The position numbers and the translations under genes were made by a program. From the NCBI GenBank assembly GCA_003993805.1, contig RSEF01000019.1, positions 8,848,433 to 8,912,432 of the forward strand: a DNA stretch of 64,000 bases. The letters run 5' to 3'. The stretch's first letter is position 1. The number at the start of each line of letters is the position of its first letter. The stretch is from Himantopus leucocephalus. Its lineage: Eukaryota > Chordata > Aves > Charadriiformes > Recurvirostridae. Below are positions 9,601-21,600 of the stretch, piece by piece. The notes below the pieces were generated by a model that did no database searches, was not told the DNA's origin, and was given only the letters and a program-made list of their open reading frames with translations.

Positions 9601-12600
9601 CCAGTTTATGAAGCATAGGTGTTTCAGTAGGCTCTTTGGCAAGTCTTCAGTACCTGAGATTTGCAGGTCTCCTGTCTGGGCTGGAAAACATCGCTGAGAG
9701 CCTTATCATCTGACAGGGTTGTGATGTCTAATCGATATATCCTGACCCAGCGATGGGCAGTCTGTATGCCCACTCATGTTTCTTCATTTGAGCATGCAGA
9801 GTGTGTGTGCGCTGTGTTGTTCCATCTATCACCTTATTGATCTTGTTAAGTGTTTATGCTGTTGCTAAAGACAGCCTTGCTGGGACAGGTTGTACAATAT
9901 AGGCTTCCATACCACCGGAGGTCTATGAAGACCTTTGATTGTGCCAGTTGGCCGTGACTTTATAGGATTGAGAAATCCACGCTCTGATAATGAACTTTAA
10001 ATTGGTGTGTGGAACATCAGCACTTAACAGAAATTATGTGTTTGAAAGGGAACCATGCAGACTAAAATGTTCTGATTCTTTTCTTGCTTGTAGTTGTGCT
10101 TTATTTCAGGAGTACCAGTAATAAACATCATGTAAATGCCCTCCTCACTCTTGTTAGTTATTGCATCTAACATTGAAGAAAATACTTCTGTACAGTTTAC
10201 GTCAACAAAATTTGCCCTTTGTTGCATTTTGCATCTTTAGATAACAAAACCAAGCATACCGTTTTTTCTTAATCTGTTTGCTTCCAGGCATAATTGTGTT
10301 GTCTTTGAGTTCAGAAATTTCCATTGGCACTTCCAGCCGAAGGCAGTAGTCCTGTTGGGATACAGTTTTTGCTTGTAGCATAGTGAGCTGTTAGACAGAT
10401 GCTATGCTCCTTTCTGAAGTTTTAGTGGTAGAGTAAATAACTTCTCTATAAATGCCTCTTGGAAAGTACTTTGGGTCTCTTTGTTTTGTTTAATAAATTG
10501 TTCTTGACTATTGCTAAATTTAATTGCTAGCTTCAAAGATGGTATCTTGTATCAAATTCTTGTTTAAAATAGAATAAATCCTGCATGTCTTCTGGTATTT
10601 ATACATCAGGGCTCTGGTTTCATAAGCGATGAAGTGGGTGTACAGAGTCACCTGACAATCCACTTGCATCAACGGAAAGCCAGATTTTTGGAAGCGGCTC
10701 AGCTGTTACCTCTGATACGAAGCCCACAGAGACTTTAGCCCTTAGCACCCAATAGTATTTGGACTTCTCAGTAAATGATCTCAATAAATTATTGAGATGC
10801 TTAAGAAGAACTAATCATCTATTAGAGTAATTTTGGAAGAATGCCTCGATTTTACTGGGGACAGTAGTGTGTTGAGTATGCCCAGCCTGGCACTGGGACA
10901 GGGTCCCTGCTTAGAAACCGGTCGCGAAGTGATTGCACAGAGTACTAAAAGTAATGAAGGATCCTTTTGAGCTTGTCCTGAATTTAAAAAAAATCCTTTC
11001 CAGTCCAACTGTTTGCGGTTAGGAGATTACACTATAGGGCATTGATCTTGTAAAATGATAAGTGTCACTGTAATTTTATGCACAAATGTGTGCACAGAAG
11101 TACAAGCATGCGTCAGTGTCTGCACGGCTGATGCTTTCACTGCCGTGTCCGAGACTGCCCCAGCTGCAACCCAAAGGATTTCTCCTTTGCCAAACTGATT
11201 CCATCCCATTCCAGGCTCTCCACTGGAGTTGTGGGTGCCTGCTCGTGCTCTGCCTCTTGGTGCTCTCGGTTGCCATGGTGCTGCTGAGGTTCTTCTGTCG
11301 GTCGACTCGCATGGCATTGTGTCTCGGGGACCAGAAGGCTGTTAATGAAACTGGAATTGCTGCTCGCCGAGAGGTTTTCCTTTGCATGTGATCAATTGCT
11401 GTTGGCTCAGCAGATGGGGGAGAGTGATACTGTTGTTGTGTGTTTCTGGAAGTTACTGAAATAAAGCTGTCCATCCTCGAGGAACCCCTGTCAAAAGAAA
11501 GGATTTAGTTCACTTTTGTTGCCACTGCTGCCAGTAAGTGATGTGTTTTATATTTTGAACTTCATCCACCTGGAGTGAAAAGTTGAATTTCTTCCTGTAT
11601 CTGTTGAAAAAGAGGAAGCTTGTAAGGTGCTTCGGATTCTGAACTGTTTCTGGTTGTACTGATAACCTGTGAATTGTAACTTTTTTCTACTCCATTTAGT
11701 CAACAAATACACTTTAAAGGGCTTTTCATCTGCATACCTCTCAAAAGTAGCTTTCTTTTTATTTTGCTGTAACGTATTTTGCTCTCTGACCTCAGTTAAC
11801 ATGGGAAACATCTCCAAATACAGTAATTTGTAGGGAGATTTTGCAAAGATCAGCTGGCTGAGATACCACGGTGGTGACAGTGTCTGCTACTTGCTTACTG
11901 ATCTGATATTTCTAATTGTAAAGATAAGGAAGTATACTTTGTCCCTATCAGAATACTTTAGGGCACCCCCTCTGTATTTTGCGGAATGCCCTTGCTTTTC
12001 ACCCAGCTTGGGACAGGTAACGACGGTGTTCAAAAACAAGTGCTTTTGCAGAATCCCCTCACAGCTGAGCACTTGGATCCCCAGTGGCTGCAGGAGCCGT
12101 GCTCGGTGAACGCAGGCTTGCAACAAATCTGGGAAAAGAGGGGTGTCGTTACACTGATTTTAGGTAGGGAAAGCAAAGAATCTCCTGTCTAGGGAGTAAC
12201 TTAGATCTCTTGACTGCATATGGTAGCTCTGTCTGTAAGACCAGTCACTGAGATGGGCTGCACAGTGCTTTCTGTACAGGAGTCTCTTACACGAGGCTAA
12301 ACTGTGATAGATTTTACAGAAAACTTCCCCGCCTGTCCCCTTAATTCTGGTTGTTAAAAAACATATATTTTCTCTTTCCTGCAGACCAGATCTGTTCAAC
12401 ACTTGAACTTCGTCCAAGAGGGTTGGGAAGGCTCCTTGCCAGAGACTTCAGTCCTGCTCTCTTCACAGTTGCAGAACTATTACTATTGTTGCTGTTAACT
12501 TTTATCTTGGTGGCAGGGCTTGACCTGGAGTGTGTTAGACTGTTACTCCAGGAACCTGTGGAATTTTGTACTTCATGAGGATGTAAAAGTAAAGATCTTT

Positions 12601-15600
12601 CAATACTTTGTAGTTTTAGGAACTGGGGTACAGATATCAATTAAATTTGGCTATTTATTTGGATTGACATTTGGATTTGCTGGGTATTTTTGAGGGGTGA
12701 AAACTTGGCGCTGTTGCTCTAAGCGGGAAGGACATGACGAAAAAATGCGTTCTGAAAGATAAATTTGAAGAAGGGAGGGGCTTGGACCGTGCAGGAGGCA
12801 GGAGGCTCGTCAAGCATGAGACTCGTAAAGTTGAGTGCAGAATACCTTGGAGCAGTCAGGGAGAGCGGGTTGTGGGCTGTGTTGAAGAGCCTCAGGAGCA
12901 AAGTGGTTTTAATCGCAGTATACATAAGTGTGTGTGATCCAGAGGAGCTCAGTGAGCTTTAAATCAACAGGTTCCCTCCCGTAATAACAGCTGTGGTGTT
13001 GCTTTGGGACTTGCAGGGAACACCAGTGATTCGGTGTGTGCATCCTGTGGGTATGGTCCAGTTTCAAATGTGTATGGCATGGCAGATATGTGGTTTAGGG
13101 AAGAAAATATCTGACAAACAAATGTCTCGGCACTTAAAATCTGCATCCATTGCAGCTGTTGGTACTTGGTTGTTTGAGAGGAATCCTAGCATCTTCGGCC
13201 CGTTTGGGCTCTGTAATTTTGGAACCAAAGTTACTGCTTGCAGCTAAAGACCTGCCTTGATGACTGTTCAAAATCTGCGTTAGCATGAGAGTGAAGTTAT
13301 TTAGCCAGAGAGCACAAAGAGGGAGGATGGTTTTGGTTGTTTTTTTTTTTTTTTTGCTGCATCCTTTATTTAATTCCCTGAAGTCCTTAGGCTCCATCCT
13401 TTGTCAGAGCTGAGTTGAGTCTGATTTTGATTTACAAGCTAAAAGCACTGATGTCCGGCAGTGTCTGCGTTCAAGCCAACTGTTCTGTCTCTTTAAACTC
13501 GCAGGCAAAAACTGTCATTGAATCAGTGCAGATTGCTGCCTCCCTGTGCCCCTTACCCAAGATGTAGTAAAAACCATTTACTCCAGCTGCATAATTCTGT
13601 ATTGCTGGCTGGACTACGTATGTGCTTGCTCTTTCTCTCTGCCTTTTTGTGAAATAGGTTGCAAGGGCAGCTCTAAAACTGGAGCAGATCTTAACGGATG
13701 CTTCAACTGGCTTGAGTCTTACCACCCAGATCAGATAAGTGTCCACATCAGCGCTTACATATTTACAAAACATAAAGCCCAAACTGATGATGAGAGCTGC
13801 CTTCTCTCCACACCCTTTACAGGCCTAATCCGGAGTTGGGGGCGGGGGGGCAGAATCCTTTCTCGGGGGGTGTGTGTGTGTGTGCTGCAGTCTCCTTAAG
13901 GCTGCCTTCCAAACAAGCCAGTTAATGCATCACTGCCTCTGGAATAAACGGCTACGTCACTGATAGCACTTGGCATGTTACAGTGCTGGGATCGATGCGG
14001 GCTCCTAGCTGCGATGTGCGTCAGGTATGTGTCCGTAATGAATGCTTTTTTTCGTGGAGGCTAGAGCAGAAGAGAACTGCGCAGGCTTTCCTTTTGTCTG
14101 ACAGCAGGCCTAGGGGGATGGTTTTCATATGGTGTTTGCCATTTGGGTTCTGAGTAGCATTATATTTAGGAAACGAGCTTTGTCGTGTGTGTGTGTGTGT
14201 GTGTTTGATGGTAAGTATTGTATAAAACGACGCATCCTTGTGTAGCATATTTTCGTAAGGATGCTGCAGCAAATTGTGTTCATTGATTTCATAGCAGGGA
14301 ATTCAGCTGGCAGAAGGCACGGTGAATGTTTTTCAACCTGCTCCTCTAACATTGAGCTGTGTGGATGTGTAGGATTTGTTTCCTCGCATCTACAATGGTC
14401 AGGAACTGTTTGGATTGGGGGCTGTGGGTGGGGTTTTTTGGAGCACAGGCAAGTATTTGGGAAGTGGTTTTCACAAAACCTGAAAAACAAAATCTCAGTT
14501 ATAGTGTGTATAAATTTTAGTCTCAAATCAGGATCAAAAACTAAGGAAATCTAATGGAATCTAATGAATCATGCAAGTATTCTTTTTTGAAAAGGATGGA
14601 ACATGCTTAAGCAACCTGGGCTAGCGGAAGGTGTCCCTGCCCGTGGTAGGGGGGTTGGAACTAGATGATCTTTAAGGTCCCTTCCAACTCTAACCATTCT
14701 ATGATTCTATGTCACTTTCTACATGAAATACCTACCCAGTGGAGTCATGGAATGTCTGTTGGGTTTTGCTGGTCTTACCTAGTGATGACCAGGAGAGAAA
14801 GTGACATAGATTCTATCAAGCAGAGTCTGTAGGTTCACGATTATCTACCCTTCTGATGGCTTGTTTGGAACTGGTGAAACGATGGGTTTGTGGTAGCCTC
14901 TGTGCAGAGATGAAGGGGAGCAGGAGCCCGAAGAACCTGGGGGAGCGGAGTTCCATGGCCGGAGTGGTGCATGCTGGGGTGTGGGAAGCAGGGACCCGGG
15001 ATCTGTACCACACCAGGAACGTGTGGCGGCAGGGGCCTCTTAGCATGGAGCCAGTGCTGGAAAACATTTCAAGACAAGTTGCTTTTTCTTACATCTGTTT
15101 TAAAATCAATTAAATGGGAAATTTCTTCTGTACTTCATAGTTGAGTAGTTTGAGTAGTTCTTCAAAGAGGAACAGAGGCTGACAGGTGAGAGAGGCATTT
15201 AGTTATTAGGTAGGTACATAATGTTGGGGTTTTTTGTTTGTTTAAACTCTGTTCTTTCCCTGGTATCTCTTGTCTCTGCTGTCCGGTGAAGGGATTTATT
15301 TCCACCGTGACTGCCTTCTTCACTGCCACAGTGTGTCGCTGTCCCCTTTACCCTTCTGCTGACAATGCTGGAAGAAATTGGATCCCCGGAGAATTGTTTG
15401 CCTGCACTTTATCAGACACATGGCACTTGCTGTGTTGGTTGTCGCTCATATCGCCTGGACTATTCTTAGTTCCCTGCCTCCTGCAGCAACCTCACCTTGC
15501 CCTTCAGGGCTCAAGGTTGCATACTGTCATCACGTTAATGTGACACTTTCCCTCTGGGCACTTGTTCCTTTATTTTGAGTGATGCCCTCCTGGGTGATTG

Positions 15601-18600
15601 CCTGGCATTTGCCCAGACTCTTGGAATGTGTGTGTGTCAAATGAAAGCTGTGCTACCTGGATATGGCCCTGCACCAGGACAGACCCAAATGTTGTGGAAT
15701 GCAAAGGTATTTAAAAGATGTGTAGATGTGGTGCTGAGGGCCATGGTTTAGTGGTGGACTTGGCAATGCTAAGTTAATGGTTGGACTCGATGATCCTAAA
15801 GGTTTTTTCCAACCTAAATGATTCTATAATTCTGTGAAATGTAAAAATGTAATCCAGTTGCTGCATCTAGTTCCAGTCCAGGTTTGATCATCACTGTTTT
15901 GCTGCGGTCGTTGCCCTTGCTTATCCTTTCCCTACCCCCAAATTTGCAATTTATGTTTTTGCATGTGCTCGATACTGAGTGAACATTCTTCCTTTCTCCA
16001 GTGGTGTTACTGGACCCTGCAGTACTGTCACACTTTGCTTGTGGCGATATTTATTCTTATAGCACTTGGGGTGATCTCATCTCCATTTTATAGGTGGAGA
16101 AACAGAGGCACAGAAAACTTAAGTGACTTGTCCAGGGTCTCCCAGCTTCCAAGCTGGTGTCCAGTGCGACCCGTTGTCTCATGTCTGGGTCACCAGTACA
16201 AACTGTGCCTCTGACTTTCTTCTCTGCAGCCCTGGAAATGCTTTCCTTGTCTCCTCCCCGCCCCTCCTGAAAATCTGATATTAAATCCTACATGTTGATT
16301 GAATTCTTCGGGTAAATGTGGCCCTTGTAGTTGCTCCTTCCCTCTGGCAAAGCTGGCTGCTGGGGAGGTGCTCGCCATTGTGCGGCCAGCGGTGCAGGGT
16401 TCCTTGGGATGCCGACGGAGCGCGGGGGGAAGTGGTGACCCCCGTGGTGGGGAGCCTGAACCGGGGCTGGCCATTGCTGCCAGCAGCGTGCAGTGTGTTA
16501 AGCCTCCTTACGTAAGCTGTAGATCATTTTCTGTCTTTCCTGATCAGCTGCTTTCCTCCGGGCGCAGAGGAGGGAAGCTGCTACCCTCTCTGTGCACGCT
16601 GCGTCACAGGAAGAGTGACTGAGAGAGGGTGGTGGAAAGCAAAGGGACAAAGGTTAAAAGATTGAAGCAATCTGTGAAGTGCCACTGCTTCAAGGAGAAG
16701 TGCAAGAGGCTGTTTGCAGCTTTCTCCTGCTGCGGTTTGAGCTGCAGTATTGAAAAAAAATAAAATAGCAGCAGCTACGCTAGACGAGTCTTAAGCAAGC
16801 CCGAAATCTGTTAATTCCTTCACTGAGACAGCATGGAGGATTCAACAGAGCAGAGTCAGGAAATGAGATATCACATGCTGCAAAGGTAAGAATTACAGAT
16901 ATGATTGTCTCCTCATAGCAGCCGCCGTCTTGGACCGAGGCAGTTGGGCACTCCATACTGGAAATGCATACTGATATTTTTCCATGTTAATTTTATCCTC
17001 TGAAACCTCGCGAGTTACTGTGAGGTATCTGTGCATGCAGTCTGTAAGAAAGATACTAGAATACATCTTAGCTGGGGAATCGGTGTCAAAGTTTGAGATT
17101 CTGCGTAACTCCTAACCTCTCCAAACTGAAGGATAGACGAGCATTTTGAAAAGTTCCTATGTAATGAAACTCTGCAGTTGTGACCTGGTGATTAATAGAG
17201 ATGACTGTTACTAACTCAGTGTTTATTCTGTTTTGTTTAGAGATTGGTGTTCCTTCTTCCTTGTTGCCAACTTCTACCTCTTACTCTGCAAAAAGAAAAA
17301 ATTTCTCCTGTTTTGGTTATAATGTGCAGCCTGTTGTTGTTAGTAAATAAGCTTAATGTTCTTGGTATGCTTACTGTCACAAATTAAATGGAACTATACT
17401 TTCTTATAAATAAGTGATTGTGCATTATTCTGGATGACGAACCTCTGGATTTGTTGACATTTTATCGGTAGCAGTATCTTTGTGTGTAGTAATTTCAACT
17501 TGGCTGGGATAGTTCATAGTCATACATGTTCACAGATTCTGACCCCAAGATTTTTATCTTTTTTCTGTTTTTGTTGAGACTGCTCTCAATAAACCTGCAA
17601 TGAATAAACCTGTCCCACTTGTTGGACTGTGCTCCTTCCTTTGCCATGCCACGGATTCTGACCCTCTTTAAATATACAAATTTAGTAGAAATTCAACCTT
17701 AACTACACCTCTCCTCTCCTCCTTGCCTGTTGGCTCCTGTCCTTGAATTCCTGGGCTGCAATTATCACAGAGCCGTTTCTGAAATCTTGCTCATAGGGAC
17801 AAGTTTTAAGTTCAGTGACAATGTCTGTCTCTGAAGGTGCAGCTCGCTGGAAGAAGGGAAAGTACACAGGGGAAGAAGCCCTGCACACTTATGGTTCTTA
17901 TGCCCTTCCCTGGAGATTGGGTAGCAGCTCTTTGAGACAAGTTACTTGACTGGACGTACTTTGTTCTGACCTGATACAGCCGTTTATATGTCCCAGAATA
18001 CCACTGGGAGATAGGCATCTATTTTTTTAGCATGCTTTAAAATCACCCTATTGATCTTGGTTTTCCTGTTACCTTTACTTCTCCCACTCTTGGCTTCATG
18101 GATTCTTCAAAGTCTCTTTCACTGTGCTTTGAACGGGTTTTCACTTCTCAGTTAAGCTCAACATTTACAAGACTGTAACTTGAAGTTCTCCATCAGCATG
18201 GCCATTGGTCATGGGAGTATTTCTGAGTGGGAGAGGAAGATTAATGTGCATAGGGGTGCACAATGCAGGGTCTGTATTTCAAGTGCTGTAAATGCGCTTT
18301 CTTGCTGTTCTGGAAATCCTCGCAAAGTCAGCATTGTGCCGCAATAGGATGTCACCGCCAAAGTAGATGGTGTGCATGAAGGCGGAGAGGAAGGGAAGGA
18401 TCCTCTCCATCCTATGTGTGGTAGATAAACAAGTCTTTATGGTCAGATCTGGGCACTGTTCTTGCCTTACCCGAAAGATCACCTTTCATTCTAGTACAGT
18501 TCTTGGTTAATTATACCAGGAATTGGCATATGCCTTTTTGAATAGGTTGTGCTAGACGGTATGAGTCAAGATCCTTTTTGTTAATGTGTACTGCAAAGCA

Positions 18601-21600
18601 CAGCGCAGTCTGTGTTAGCACCATGATCGTTCGTAGGAAAGATGCATAAGAGAAGAATCTGGATTTATACCAGATACTAGCTACAGTTTGTTCAGGGCTT
18701 CTTTCATCAGCAAATTTTTTAGTCAAAATACTGCTTTGTGGTGCTGCTGTGCTCCTGATGAAGAGTTAACGAGGGCCTGCATTCCAGATGGGTAAATCGT
18801 CACAGGCTGTAATGTATTTATGAGGGAGCATGAGGGGGAATCTGTGTGTTCCCTCGCAGGCTGTCACCAAACACCTCTAAGAGCAGCTCATTGGAGCCAG
18901 GATGCTCCAAACCTCATGTTGGGCAGTGAACCTCACAGGAACGGCTCTGGGGCTACCTGCCCTCGGTGGCTGTGTTTAAAAGGAGACCTCTAGATGTTCT
19001 ACATGGCTTGCCTTGTCCTTGGGTTGGTTTTCCTTTGTGCCCTCCCCCAGCAATTCCAGTTGCGTTCTGCCACATCCCATCCCATTTCCCAGTGGAGTTG
19101 CTCAATGGTATCAGCACTTCAGCAGCTGATTAGGCCAGAGGTTCCTGGTGGGTTTCCCGTGGCCAAAGGGTGGCCAGCAGGGCCCGTGTGGTTCCTGGGG
19201 ACAGATGCTGCCAGCTACACAGCTGCTCCAGTGATGCTGACCCCCTTGTTTGCTTTTGGGTCTTTCCAAAGCCTTGCGTAGTTTTTTTAAATACCTTCCC
19301 AATATTCATCTCTCCTTCCTGCAGAAAGGTTCTGCAATCCTGCGTGGTGGCAGGGGTAAGGACTTCAGTGTGTTCGTGGGAGAGGCGCCTGTTAAGAAAA
19401 GCACAATACATGCAGTAAGACAAATGGGTGTACTCTGGGGTGACCCAAGAGGTAAAGCTTCAGGGGCTTTAAAATAAAAAAGATCTTGTTATTTCCCCAG
19501 TAATGCTGCACTATGGTAGAGGCACAGTGTGAAGAGTCGGTCTTTGCTTTTCTATTGAGTTTCCTCTCACAATTTCAGCTTTGTAAATTTTAGCAAATCA
19601 AATCCTGCAGTCTTGCAAAAGCAGAGAGGCATTTATCCATGTGTTGTTTCTATGGAAGCTGAAGCATAAAAAAAGGGAAGTGACTGTGCCATTCCCATGC
19701 AGAACGGTGGTGGCAGAGCACAGAGTGGATCTCATCAGGCACAAAACTGGCGTTCACTGGAGTAGAAGTAATGTGATTAATTTGTCCTCTAGCTCTCAGA
19801 ACTTTTGAGGAAGATATTAAAGACTGGATGGTAGAAAACTATTGGAAAATAATTTGAAGTAGCCAGTCACAGAGTCTCTCATAGGCACCTGGAGATTTAT
19901 TTGCTGTGGTTCCCCAACAGGATTTCCTTGCCGAGTCTGATCTTAGTAGCTTGTTTTACCAAAGCCAGAAAACATTGTTGTAGTTTTCCAGCTTTCCTAG
20001 ATGAATTGAAAGCTGTGCGGTGGAGCACTGTTGTTCTGTGTTGGGCAGCAATATGCAGTGAACATATTTTTACCTATTAGCATAACCAGAATTTCTCCAC
20101 ATCACCTGGCTTTTGCAGAGAGATAATGGAAAAGTAGTTAAAAAGCAGAGTCATCCCTGTAAAGGCTGAGGACCAGGCCATGGTGGTCTGGAGGCAAGCA
20201 GTGAGTCTGCTTGTCTACTTGGGGAATATGCTCAAGGGGAACTTTACAAATTATTCACATACCCTCTTCTGTTTGTGTACGTCTGCACTGCCACGTTGCT
20301 TCTTTCTGTCTCCCACAAATTTGCTTAGGCCCAGTATGTCTGGTTTGCACCTTGTAAAGCAAGGCCGGGAGAGGAAGAAAGTTGACGTGCAGCGGGATTT
20401 CACTGTGGCTTCTCCAGCAGAATTTGTTACTCGTTTTGGAGGGAATAAAGTTATTGAAAAGGTAAGTTACTGACCTTTTTGACTTTAGCATATTGCATTT
20501 TGAGGTATGACCTCACTATATAAGGCTGTACATTGCGGATATAAAAATATTAATATTCCTGAACTTGACAGTTGTACTTCTGTCTGTAATAATTGTGTTT
20601 CCATTTTATTTTATATGGGATAAGTAAACATCCCATTGTTTTAGCTTAGTGCGACAGGAAAAAAAAATTGAGTGAGCTAGAGCACTTCTGATACAAAAGG
20701 ATTTATAGACAGATATAACTAAAGTGGACTGGAAAAAACACTAAGAAATGTATTTAAAAATACATAATCATTTAATGGATGAGGTCTCTTCCTTTCAGCT
20801 ATTGAATGTTTTAGCCACTTGTTATGCCTATTTTCATGTACCCTTCTGCTGTGTAATCCAAACAAAGCATAATACATTAAAATCTTTATGCTTGAGCAAG
20901 AGCTGATTTCTGAATTGACTGATGGGCCCTTAAGTGTTCTTGCTGAATTGAATGCTGACTAACAAAACTGCACAGCCCCAGAACTGGACGAAGAGTCTGC
21001 AGAGAAAAAAACTGTTTTCATTATCGTTTAGTGTTTTGTGCTATTTAGACTCTCTCTCATCCCGGCTTCTAATGTACTCAGGTCCTGATAGCAAATAATG
21101 GCATTGCAGCAGTGAAATGCATGAGGTCCATCCGACGCTGGTCCTACGAGATGTTTCGAAATGAGCGGGCAATCAGATTTGTTGTCATGGTGACTCCTGA
21201 GGATCTGAAAGCAAATGCAGGTGAGTTATAAAGGTGCACAGCCTTCTCCTTGCACAGACCCATGTGCCCCTGAGGATGCAAGAAGGATGTCTGCTGCATC
21301 ACATACCATTCTGTAAAGTAACAGATTTTTCTGGGAGGAGATTAAGTCCTTCCAATACTGTAGATTTAGGAATTTTAGACCAAGTACCTTTTATTAGATT
21401 TGCAATCTAAATGAGACTTCCTTTGTGTTTGCAGAGTATATTAAAATGGCAGATCACTACGTTCCAGTTCCAGGAGGACCGAACAACAACAACTATGCAA
21501 ATGTAGAACTCATTCTTGATATTGCTAAGCGGATTCCAGTGCAGGTGAGAAATGTCAAGGATAGTTTTCAAAACCGGAGGTAATAGGAAGCAATCTTCTC

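Larger units (their letters stand above)
6640..16832 (+). other. ACACA: ACACA intron 1, first part (up to the PIII exon)
   Basis: About 10 kb of intron. Recognised content: MIR-like relic at 9131-9240, GT runs at 13868-13883 and 14185-14204, a CR1 tail at 14611-14711, a CR1 tail at 15705-15837 and a MIR-like relic at 16060-16195. The track ORFs I examined lack exon-like borders or sit in repeats. I see no independent gene, but enhancers or a non-coding RNA could not be detected from sequence alone. Confidence 0.7.
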
